Of a stretch of 6,258 nt of DNA, positions 1 through 5,401 are shown one piece after another. The DNA comes from an uncultured Verrucomicrobiales bacterium (lineage in GTDB: Bacteria > Verrucomicrobiota > Verrucomicrobiia > Verrucomicrobiales > Akkermansiaceae), in the NCBI GenBank assembly GCA_937952875.1, contig CALFDI010000256.1, positions 1-6,258 on the forward strand, in the 5' to 3' direction. The notes under the pieces are model-generated. The model was not told the DNA's origin, did no database searches, and saw only the letters and a list, made by a program, of their open reading frames with translations. Each line of letters starts with the position of its first letter. The first letter of the stretch is position 1. The position numbers and the translations under genes are program-made.

Positions 1-16
1 TAGAATCTCTCACACC

Positions 17-550
17 TCATTTTAAAGGATGAGGTAGTCTGCTAAACCGCATATACGTCACTTTCAAAAGAAATAATCCAGAGAGTAATGCACTCACCCC
101 ATAACACGATAGCTGAATAGTCTGCGTCACAAGCATTGGCCGTGAAAAATCTGGATAACACCATTTTGGGTATAAGGGCTGCCCCGTCAAATGAACGTAG
201 TAGCCCATCATTAAAGAAAAAATCTCAGTCAGTATAACGAGATACACCACTCCTACTAGCACATATCTAACCGATACTTTCGGGAGCAAACCTGCACGAG
301 CGGCAAATAAACATGCGACCCCCAGTAATAACCCCGGGCTAAACGAAGCGAGAAATGCATGCACAGCTGCGAGAATCCGCGGATTTTCTATCTCCCATAT
401 TGCGGGATGATACTCTGTGAAGTGTTCCGGAGCAATCTGCACGATGTATTGATCATGCAAGATAGCGTATGCAGCCACGATTGCCCAGATTCCTAGAATA
501 ATACGGTAACTGGTGCTCCGTTCCTCATTGAGTGGCCACAGAATGTTCAT
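17..550 (-). CDS. Four-helix integral membrane protein of unknown function (HDQ...EHFTEYHP family)
   Basis: From the ATG at 550 the product is 177 residues. It has four hydrophobic segments at about 17-32, 59-85, 96-117 and 141-164, with a short basic C-terminal tail, so it is an inner-membrane protein. Between helices 1 and 2 lies a polar loop with HDQ (32-34) and PEHFTEYHP (41-49), and RAG-LLPK follows helix 2. From memory, this arrangement marks an unnamed family of roughly 200-residue membrane proteins in planctomycetes, verrucomicrobia and others (typically HDQVTAR...VEYFTxGHP). No function is known to me. Start choice is open: a GTG at 616 gives 199 residues and an ATG at 595 gives 192. 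I prefer 550 because the added N-terminal 22 residues are Cys-containing, unlike a family N-terminus, and seem to arise from a local near-duplication of the start region. No start has a well-spaced Shine-Dalgarno; a GGAGG lies 16 bases before the preferred ATG. The gene is divergent from the 780-3388 operon. Confidence 0.75.
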   Translation of the reverse strand: MNILWPLNEERSTSYRIILGIWAIVAAYAILHDQYIVQIAPEHFTEYHPAIWEIENPRILAAVHAFLASFSPGLLLGVACLFAARAGLLPKVSVRYVLVGVVYLVILTEIFSLMMGYYVHLTGQPLYPKWCYPDFSRPMLVTQTIQLSCYGVSALLSGLFLLKVTYMRFSRLPHPLK

Positions 551-615
551 TGCCGTCTTAAAAATGCCTCCGCATTGATTATCACATTTCACCATTAAAA
601 ACCACTGAATGTTCA
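536..615. repeat. Near-identical 14-bp direct repeat duplicating the start-codon context
   Basis: CCAC-N-GAATGTTCA occurs at 536-549 and again at 602-615, 66 bp apart, with 13 of 14 bases identical. Read on the minus strand, each copy encodes a start codon followed by Asn-Ile-X-Trp (ATG start at 550, GTG start at 616), and the two are in the same frame. The feature spans both copies. It could be the remnant of a short tandem duplication that created a second in-frame start, or it could be chance. Confidence 0.5.
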
Positions 616-634
616 CAGAGCTTACTAGGCGGAA

Positions 635-652
635 TGACGACTTAAGTCGTCA
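635..652. repeat. Perfect 18-bp palindrome in the divergent intergenic spacer
   Basis: TGACGACTTAAGTCGTCA is a perfect palindrome with nine-base arms and no spacer. It lies between the divergent membrane-protein gene and the exported-protein/phosphatase operon. No T tract follows on either strand, so it is not an intrinsic terminator. A palindrome this long is unlikely by chance in a spacer of about 160 bp. It could be the operator of a dimeric repressor acting on one or both divergent genes, or one copy of a dispersed REP-like palindrome. The sequence alone does not decide. The rest of the spacer (617-779) shows no convincing -35/-10 pair. Confidence 0.7.
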
Positions 653-747
653 CACCATGCACATAACTGAGAGAAGATTTGGTCAAGAGGTCGATACAGT
701 CATCGTGTAATCTCACTCCGACATCCCGTGAACTTGTGCGCTTGAAT

Positions 748-760
748 CATGTAGGACATG
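748..760. promoter_or_regulatory. Short inverted repeat upstream of the exported-protein gene
   Basis: CATGT-AGG-ACATG has five-base arms and a three-base spacer and ends 19 bases before the ATG at 780. It could be a small operator or a leader hairpin. The arms are short, so it may also be chance. Confidence 0.25.
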
Positions 761-779
761 TGCTGAACTCTTGTTCGTT

Positions 780-2183
780 ATGAATCGATTCACAGCTTCA
801 ACGCTCCTTTCACTCTCAGTCCTCTCGACGCCTTTGCTAAATGCTCAGGAAACGGTAGAGCTCAATAGCCAATTTTCTCATCTTGCTAAGAACTTGAAGC
901 CAGGTGGACCACATTACTCTGTGACGTATGTTGAGGGTGATTTTGCAGACACTTTAAAGTCGCTGGATGAACTCATCCAACAAGCCGTTAAGCCGGAACT
1001 AGAGGCTGCGCTTTTAGGTGAGGATTCCGATAAAGCTAAGGAAGGCTTGGAGTTTCTAGAGAATTACTCAACTTCAAAGTTTTTAGGTAAATTAGGTATC
1101 GGCCAAATCGCAGCCTTCGGAAGCTCTGTCACACCAATCGAAGATGATTTTTGGCATAACCGAAAATATTTTTCCTATGCGGATAAACGGAAAGGGCTCA
1201 TTCGCGTTTTGGGAGACGAGACGACACCGTGGCAGTCGCCTTTATATGCTCCAGCGGAGGCAGATCTCGTTTTGGAGACGGCGTTGAACGCTAAATTTAT
1301 CCTGCCGCTTGTAAGGGACATTCTTAAAGGTGCCCCCGAAGACGGCATGGCGAAGTTCGATAAAAGACTCGCTGAGCCTCTCTTCCCAGGCAGCCGTTTC
1401 TCTATCGAAGAAGCTATGAATCAGACGAGCGTGCAGGCCTCGATCGCGCTCACTTTAGACACGACTAAAGAATGGTCGCCAGAGCCTGGAGTCACGCTCC
1501 CAGGATTTACAGCTGCAGGGCGAGTTCAAGGGCTGAAGCCATACTGGCCATTGATCGAGAAACAACTCTCTAGCAAGCTGCCACGGACAGAAAAAGACGG
1601 TCTAATTCTCTTTGTGATCCCTCAAAAAATACCGGCTCCTTTTGGCGAAATTCAACCACACATTATCTACGACTCAGCGAAGGACGTGTTGTGGGTGCAG
1701 ATGAATGGCTCCCCTCTCGATGCTGTAGCAGATGTTGATGGTCGGCTCTCTCAAAATGCAGAATTTAAAACGGCACTCACAGATATCCCAGAAAAAGGCA
1801 CCTCTCTCATCTACATCTCCACTGAGATGCAGAATGAGGCTGTGAAACTATTCAAAGCAGCTGTCAAAAAAGAATCTCAAACAGCAATCGGAGCCCATGA
1901 AAAAATGCTCATTGAACTTATATTTGGCTCTCTCACATCTTCGAAACCGATTGCCCTGGCCCTAGCCTCTGAAGAGGACGGATTACTCATGGCATTAAAC
2001 AGTCAATTCGCTCTTAAGGGGTCGAGTAATCTCAGCTCCATATTCCTTGTCTCGATCTTCTCAGGTGCGGCTATCACGGCCTACGATGGCTTTCAAAGAA
2101 AAGCAGAAATAGAGCGCCTTATGAATGATCCCGATGCCGTCCCTGCACCTGCAAATCCTGAGAAAGCACCTCTTTCAGAATGA
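780..2183 (+). CDS. Exported, probably C-terminally membrane-anchored protein of unknown function
   Basis: This is a 467-residue protein from the ATG at 780. An in-frame TTG at 771 would add three residues but gives a poorer N-terminus and no better ribosome site. Residues 1-22 form a signal peptide: Asn-Arg, a hydrophobic core, then LNA before the likely cleavage at Gln23. The long polar body (23-415) has no catalytic motif I recognise. It contains a block near 100-165 (GKLGIGQIAAFGSSV, later LIRVLGDE and SPLYAPAEADL) and a strand-rich middle at 215-310. From memory, this recalls a large family of exported verrucomicrobial proteins of unknown role. A second hydrophobic stretch at about 418-435 is followed by an Arg/Lys/Glu-rich segment and a Pro/Ala tail. 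This would put the body in the periplasm and the short tail in the cytoplasm. Its stop overlaps the start of the kinase-like/PP2C gene by four bases, so the two are translationally coupled and probably work together. No conserved cysteines or lipobox are seen. Confidence 0.8.
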   Translation: MNRFTASTLLSLSVLSTPLLNAQETVELNSQFSHLAKNLKPGGPHYSVTYVEGDFADTLKSLDELIQQAVKPELEAALLGEDSDKAKEGLEFLENYSTSKFLGKLGIGQIAAFGSSVTPIEDDFWHNRKYFSYADKRKGLIRVLGDETTPWQSPLYAPAEADLVLETALNAKFILPLVRDILKGAPEDGMAKFDKRLAEPLFPGSRFSIEEAMNQTSVQASIALTLDTTKEWSPEPGVTLPGFTAAGRVQGLKPYWPLIEKQLSSKLPRTEKDGLILFVIPQKIPAPFGEIQPHIIYDSAKDVLWVQMNGSPLDAVADVDGRLSQNAEFKTALTDIPEKGTSLIYISTEMQNEAVKLFKAAVKKESQTAIGAHEKMLIELIFGSLTSSKPIALALASEEDGLLMALNSQFALKGSSNLSSIFLVSIFSGAAITAYDGFQRKAEIERLMNDPDAVPAPANPEKAPLSE

Positions 2184-3388
2184 GGGACCTAAAAGACGGG
2201 ATCCGCGCCTTGGTTCGTCTCGATTTCCAAGGGCGGGTTCACAAGACATTCCGTGGAACCGATAACGATAAACGCTTTGAGCAAGAGTGCCTTGTTCTCA
2301 AGGCCTTAGAAGAGCGTGGCTGTGACTACGTGCCACGCCTCTTAGAGGCTCATCCTGAGGAGTTACGAATTGTCACGACGTCTTGTGGAGCGCCAGCTCC
2401 TGCGCTTTCTGAAAAAAAAGCACAGTCTCTCTTTGCAGCCCTCGAGCGTGACTTCGGAATCCTTCATGATGATCCCTTTCCTCGTAATGTAACGTATTCT
2501 CCTCAGCTCGGTCGCTTTTGTCTGATCGACTTCGAGCTGGCGACGATCTTACCCATGCCGGGAACGTGCCCTGTGCCTGAGAGCGATATCTGGAAGGTCC
2601 GCTGGCATGCACGCACGGAAAAGGGCTCGACCCACTCAGCCAACGATGACGCGTGGCTAGCTCTCAGCCTTTCTGAGAATGGTTCAACCGTCCGCAGTGA
2701 TCTGAGCGAATCACTTCTGGATCCGAATCATCTCCTCCTCGGCGTGTCTGACGGCATGGGCGGTCAGAATGCCGGAGAACTGGCCTCGCGTCTGATCTTT
2801 GCCTGGGTGAAGAAAAAGGCGTCTCTCATCTATTCAGGGCTTCGAACGTCTCCGGACGACCTTTCCCCCATCCTGAGTATTCTCAAAGAAGCTCACCAGG
2901 GCCTTAATCAACTAGCTGAAGAAAATGGCCAGTCGAAGAGAATGGGCGCGACAGCTACGATCGCCTACATCACTCCGGGTAAGCTCCACTATGCACACAT
3001 CGGCGATTCACGTCTGTATCTCCATCGTGCTGGCGAGACACAGCTCATCACGAGCGATCAGACGATCGCCTTCCGCGAGTGGGCAGATGGCAAGATCAGC
3101 GAGTATCAATTCCGCAGTCACCCGCGCCGTTCAGCCCTTTACGATTGTCTAGGAGCGGGGCATCAGATGATTCATCCGCAGCTGGGTAGTCTCGATCTAC
3201 TGCATGGTGACCGCATCCTCCTCTGCACCGATGGCATCGTAGATGGCCTTGCTGAGACGGCGATTCATCATGAGCTGAAAAGTGAGTCACCACTCGAAAC
3301 AATCGCAGCAGATCTTCACAAACGATCACTCGATAATGACGGAAAGGATGACTCAACATTCATTTTTGCTGAAATCTCACGCGTCTAA
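2180..3388 (+). CDS. Fusion of a minimal protein-kinase-like domain and a PP2C-family Ser/Thr phosphatase
   Basis: This is a 402-residue cytoplasmic protein with two domains. Residues 160-402 are a complete PP2C/PPM metal-dependent phosphatase. Visible motifs are NDDAW (155-159), SDGMGG (190-195), MGATAT (255-260), AHIGDSRLY (272-280), DRILLCTDGIVDG (344-356) and KDDSTF (389-394). The expected metal ligands D157, D191, D351 and D390 are all present. Residues 1-125 look like a compact protein kinase: a candidate ATP-site lysine K22, a candidate helix-C glutamate E35, HDDPFPRN (96-103) with the exact HxDxxxxN spacing of the catalytic loop (D98, N103), and IDFE (116-119) in place of DFG, fourteen residues after N103. 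The normal activation segment and helices F-I are absent, as in small Bud32/RIO/lipopolysaccharide-kinase-like folds. PP2C activity is well supported. Kinase activity is inference; the domain could be a pseudokinase. The start overlaps the upstream stop (ATGA), implying coupled synthesis with the exported protein. No leader or membrane helix is present. Confidence 0.88.
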   Translation: MRDLKDGIRALVRLDFQGRVHKTFRGTDNDKRFEQECLVLKALEERGCDYVPRLLEAHPEELRIVTTSCGAPAPALSEKKAQSLFAALERDFGILHDDPFPRNVTYSPQLGRFCLIDFELATILPMPGTCPVPESDIWKVRWHARTEKGSTHSANDDAWLALSLSENGSTVRSDLSESLLDPNHLLLGVSDGMGGQNAGELASRLIFAWVKKKASLIYSGLRTSPDDLSPILSILKEAHQGLNQLAEENGQSKRMGATATIAYITPGKLHYAHIGDSRLYLHRAGETQLITSDQTIAFREWADGKISEYQFRSHPRRSALYDCLGAGHQMIHPQLGSLDLLHGDRILLCTDGIVDGLAETAIHHELKSESPLETIAADLHKRSLDNDGKDDSTFIFAEISRV

Positions 3389-3434
3389 TTTCTAAAGATC
3401 ACCCCTTTTATCATACTCAAGTCCTGCACATATT

Positions 3435-3482
3435 CCTGAGGAGAATGCCTGAGTGAGGAAAATCTTCTGAAAAAAATCTTCT
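3435..3482. repeat. Short direct repeats and A-tracts upstream of the sigma-54 promoter
   Basis: CCTGAG occurs at 3435-3440 and 3448-3453. AAAATCTTCT occurs at 3459-3468 and 3473-3482, fourteen bases apart. The A/T runs continue to about 3540. The block lies roughly 55-100 bases upstream of the -24 element, where enhancer sites for sigma-54 activators are normally found. It may hold activator sites or intrinsically bent DNA. No NtrC-consensus dyad (TGCACC...GGTGCA) is visible, so the assignment is tentative. Confidence 0.3.
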
Positions 3483-3509
3483 CTTCTCAAAACCCCTCAA
3501 AGCCAGTGA

Positions 3510-3526
3510 AATGAATGGAATTCATT
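3510..3526. promoter_or_regulatory. 17-bp inverted repeat just upstream of the -24/-12 promoter
   Basis: AATGAAT-GGA-ATTCATT has seven-base arms and a three-base spacer, centred about 20 bases upstream of the -24 element. It shares the half-site TGAAT/ATTCA with a second palindrome in the leader (3622-3631). Its size and symmetry fit the binding site of a dimeric regulator of glutamine synthetase expression, as activator or repressor. The regulator is not identified. Confidence 0.45.
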
Positions 3527-3537
3527 GCTTTTTACTT

Positions 3538-3554
3538 TTGGCACAGCAGATGCT
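3538..3554 (+). promoter_or_regulatory. Sigma-54 (RpoN) -24/-12 promoter of the glutamine synthetase gene
   Basis: TTGGCACAGCAGATGCT fits the sigma-54 consensus YTGGCACGRNNNTTGCW at all but two defined positions (A for G at 3545, A for T at 3550). The invariant GG (3540-3541) and GC (3552-3553) are exactly ten bases apart, the required spacing. Transcription should start near 3565, giving a leader of about 90 bases. Sigma-54 promoters need an ATP-hydrolysing enhancer-binding protein. In front of a glutamine synthetase gene, the natural inference is a nitrogen-responsive NtrC-like activator encoded elsewhere. Confidence 0.85.
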
Positions 3555-3621
3555 TTTCTTCACGCACTCAGAATAGGCTTTTCTCCCGCAGCTAAACGCT
3601 TTTGGATCGCCCGCGACTGAG

Positions 3622-3631
3622 TGAATATTCA
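3622..3631. promoter_or_regulatory. TGAATATTCA palindrome in the glutamine synthetase leader
   Basis: This perfect ten-base palindrome lies about 57-66 bases downstream of the predicted start site and 24 bases before the ATG at 3655. It carries the same half-sites as the dyad at 3510-3526. Two related sites flanking the promoter could be bound together by one regulator. It is short and A/T-rich, so chance is possible. Confidence 0.3.
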
Positions 3632-3654
3632 TTCAAACCTCCCAATAAAAAATC

Positions 3655-4671
3655 ATGGCTAAATACAGACTCGATTACATCTGGCTCGACGGTTACGAGC
3701 CAGTCGCAAACCTCCGCACTAAGTGCCAAATGAAAGACTTCGACAACGAGCCAACGCTCGCTGATCTCCCTGAATGGGGATTCGATGGTTCTTCCACATT
3801 ACAGGCTGAAGGCGGCTCATCTGACTGCATCCTTAAGCCAGTCGCTTCATATCCAGATCCAACTCGTGAGAACGGCATTCTCGTTCTTTGCGAAGTAATG
3901 AATCCAGATGGCACACCACACCCATCTAACCACCGCGCAGGCATCCTCGATGACGAGGGCACATGGTTCGGCTTCGAGCAGGAATACTTCCTCATGCAGG
4001 GTGGACGCCCACTCGGCTTCCCAGAAGGCGGCTACCCAGAACCACAGGGTGAATACTACTGTGGTGTCGGCTTTAAAAACGTAGGCTCTATCGGCCGCGA
4101 GATCGCTGACATCCACCTCGATCTCTGTATCGCAGCTGGCATCAACCACGAAGGCATCAACGCTGAGGTGGCTTCAGGTCAGTGGGAATTCCAGATCTTC
4201 GGTAAGGGCAGCAAGCGCGCTGCTGACCAGATCTGGGTCGCACGCTTCCTCCTCCAGCGCCTCTGTGAAGAGTTCGAAGTAGACGTAGAGTATCACTGTA
4301 AGCCGCTCAAGGGCGACTGGAATGGCTCAGGAATGCACGCTAACTTCTCCACAGAGCACATGCGCTCTACTGGCGGTAAAGACTACTTCCTCAAGCTCAT
4401 GGATGCGTTCGAAAAGAACACTGCAGAGCACATCGCTGCATACGGCCCAGACAATCACCTCCGCCTCACAGGCCTTCACGAGACACAGTCTATCGACAAG
4501 TTCTCATGGGGAGTCGCCGACCGTGGAGCATCTATCCGTGTTCCACACAGCTTTGTCAAAGAAGACGCTTACAAAGGCTACCTCGAAGACCGTCGTCCTA
4601 ACTCACAGGGTGACCCTTACCAGATCGCTTCACGCATCCTCAAGACAATCGGTGAAGTCGCTACAGCATAA
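3655..4671 (+). CDS. glnII: Glutamine synthetase, type II (eukaryote-like GSII)
   Basis: The enzyme makes glutamine from glutamate, ammonia and ATP in the cytoplasm, the entry step of ammonium assimilation. At 338 residues it has the GSII length; GSI is about 470 and GSIII about 700. An N-terminal beta-grasp region (1 to about 85) contains WGFDGSST (41-48), with the catalytic aspartate D44 that reaches the neighbouring subunit. The catalytic domain shows GFEQEY with metal-binding E108 and E110, SGQWEFQ (174-180), GDWNGSGMHANFST (220-233) with H228, HLRLTGLHET (268-277), SWGVADRGASIRVP (284-297) and EDRRPNSQGDPY (311-322). All expected active-site motifs are present. GSI's adenylylation loop is absent, so control by GlnE is not expected. 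Codon use is strongly biased (CTC Leu, CCA Pro), consistent with high expression. The gene is monocistronic between a sigma-54 promoter and an intrinsic terminator. No Shine-Dalgarno is present; an A-rich run precedes the ATG. No glnB or amt neighbour is seen. Confidence 0.97.
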   Translation: MAKYRLDYIWLDGYEPVANLRTKCQMKDFDNEPTLADLPEWGFDGSSTLQAEGGSSDCILKPVASYPDPTRENGILVLCEVMNPDGTPHPSNHRAGILDDEGTWFGFEQEYFLMQGGRPLGFPEGGYPEPQGEYYCGVGFKNVGSIGREIADIHLDLCIAAGINHEGINAEVASGQWEFQIFGKGSKRAADQIWVARFLLQRLCEEFEVDVEYHCKPLKGDWNGSGMHANFSTEHMRSTGGKDYFLKLMDAFEKNTAEHIAAYGPDNHLRLTGLHETQSIDKFSWGVADRGASIRVPHSFVKEDAYKGYLEDRRPNSQGDPYQIASRILKTIGEVATA

Positions 4672-4698
4672 TTAGCTACGACACGTATTGTATTTTTC

Positions 4699-4737
4699 AA
4701 AACGGCCGCTTCCACTTGGAGGCGGCCGTTTTTTTTT
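4699..4737 (+). terminator. Strong intrinsic terminator after glnII
   Basis: A 15-bp stem (4699-4713 with 4718-4732, one G.U pair) closes on the four-base loop ACTT. The stem has a GC-rich core (CGGCCGC/GCGGCCG), and a nine-T run spans 4729-4737. It starts 28 bases after the glnII stop, so glnII is a single-gene transcript. The short T run at 4693-4697 could give weak termination on the opposite strand, but no minus-strand gene ends here. Confidence 0.93.
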
Positions 4738-4865
4738 CGAGAAAAGGACTTTTATGTGAGTCGTCTTGTTTTTTAAATCGTCTACCGCTCTCTCATAACG
4801 ATAGAGTGCAGTATCCAGCTTAAGGTATACTCCTTGTTCTTTTAAAACTTCACCCCACACCTCCA

Positions 4866-5348
4866 ATGGTTCGCTACATAGTTCCACTTTTGATCCTACT
4901 GCTTCCCGCACTTGGCATCGCCCTCCTCATGCCATCGATGACAGACGAGAATAATGCCGCACGCCTCGCATATGAGGCCAAGCCACTTCTCGATGCGCCA
5001 CAAAACACATTGAGCGAGTATGGCATAAAAAACGGCAGTGCTATGGAAGATCTACGGCTTCTTTATTATCTGACACTGAGTGGGCTTGAGCAGAGTGAAG
5101 AACTCGCCTCGAAGCACTGCGCATCTAATGAGGATTTGAGTAAATTCCTCCTAGGAGCAAACGAGCAAAAACAGCGCTATCTCAATCCAGGTCACCCCGC
5201 CTTTTCCGCCGAAAATAAACTCATCGATCGCTGGGAGACCCCAATCGATGTGAGAATTAATGCGGATGGAAACTTCATCATGCGCTCGCACGGCCTAGAT
5301 AAAACACCAGGCACATCAGACGATATTATCTGGCCATTACCTCGGTAA
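4866..5348 (+). CDS. Small membrane-anchored protein with a GspG-like (pseudopilin) C-terminus
   Basis: This is a 160-residue protein of unknown function. Residues 4-22 are a strongly hydrophobic segment after Arg3, which is either a signal anchor or an uncleaved signal peptide. There is no lipobox and no prepilin leader with the Gly-Phe-Thr-Leu-x-Glu motif. The middle (30-105) is mostly helical and polar. The C-terminus (118-156) reads K-LIDRWETPIDVR, then ADGNFIMRSHGLDKTPGT and SDDIIW. This matches the pattern at the end of GspG-type major pseudopilins (DxWGxP, SxGxDGxxGTxDDI), where the acidic loop binds calcium. Here the usual Gly after Trp is Glu. I infer a periplasmic C-terminal domain with a calcium-binding-like loop; a role in type II secretion is not supported. 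The ATG at 4866 is preceded by CCTCC rather than a Shine-Dalgarno. The gene stands alone after the glnII terminator and before a hairpin and rplY. Confidence 0.75.
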   Translation: MVRYIVPLLILLLPALGIALLMPSMTDENNAARLAYEAKPLLDAPQNTLSEYGIKNGSAMEDLRLLYYLTLSGLEQSEELASKHCASNEDLSKFLLGANEQKQRYLNPGHPAFSAENKLIDRWETPIDVRINADGNFIMRSHGLDKTPGTSDDIIWPLPR

Positions 5349-5401
5349 CACCTGAAGAATTGCCCTGCGCCTAGTCGAGTCATTCGAATTTTTTTTGAAA
5401 A

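Noticed and set aside
15..34. CCTCAT...ATGAGG inverted repeat at the end of the minus-strand gene, as a terminator
   Set aside because: The stem is only six A/T-rich pairs, it overlaps the stop codon, and no T run follows on the minus strand within the window.
679..711. TTGGTC...TGTAAT as a promoter for the exported-protein operon
   Set aside because: The spacing is 21 bases, too long for a normal -35/-10 pair, and no better pair was found in the spacer.
771..779. TTG at 771 as the start of the exported-protein gene
   Set aside because: It adds only Met-Phe-Val before an ATG that begins a better signal peptide, with no Shine-Dalgarno advantage.
2373..2612. Minus-strand open frame inside the kinase-like domain
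   Set aside because: Its composition is that of an antisense shadow and it lies wholly inside a well-supported gene. The minus-strand frames at 3096-3359, 3693-3995, 3847-4149 and 5699-5977, and the plus-strand frame at 2925-3152, are rejected for the same reason.
3421..3450. NtrC binding site near TGCACATATTC...GAGAATGC
   Set aside because: Only one half resembles TGCAC. The opposite half-site and the usual spacing are missing.
4322..4675. Plus-strand open frame of 117 codons overlapping the end of glnII in another frame
   Set aside because: It is Ser/Thr/His-rich nonsense protein produced by the strong codon bias of glnII. There is no motif, no start context, and glnII is intact.
4826..4831. 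TATACT as a -10 box for the 4866 gene
   Set aside because: It is a good hexamer 35 bases before the ATG, but no -35-like sequence lies at 16-18 bases upstream and there is no extended -10 TG.
4672..4911. Minus-strand open frame across the glnII terminator
   Set aside because: It reads through the terminator hairpin and the start of the 4866 gene, has low-complexity Lys-rich sequence from the T tract, and has no recognisable domain.
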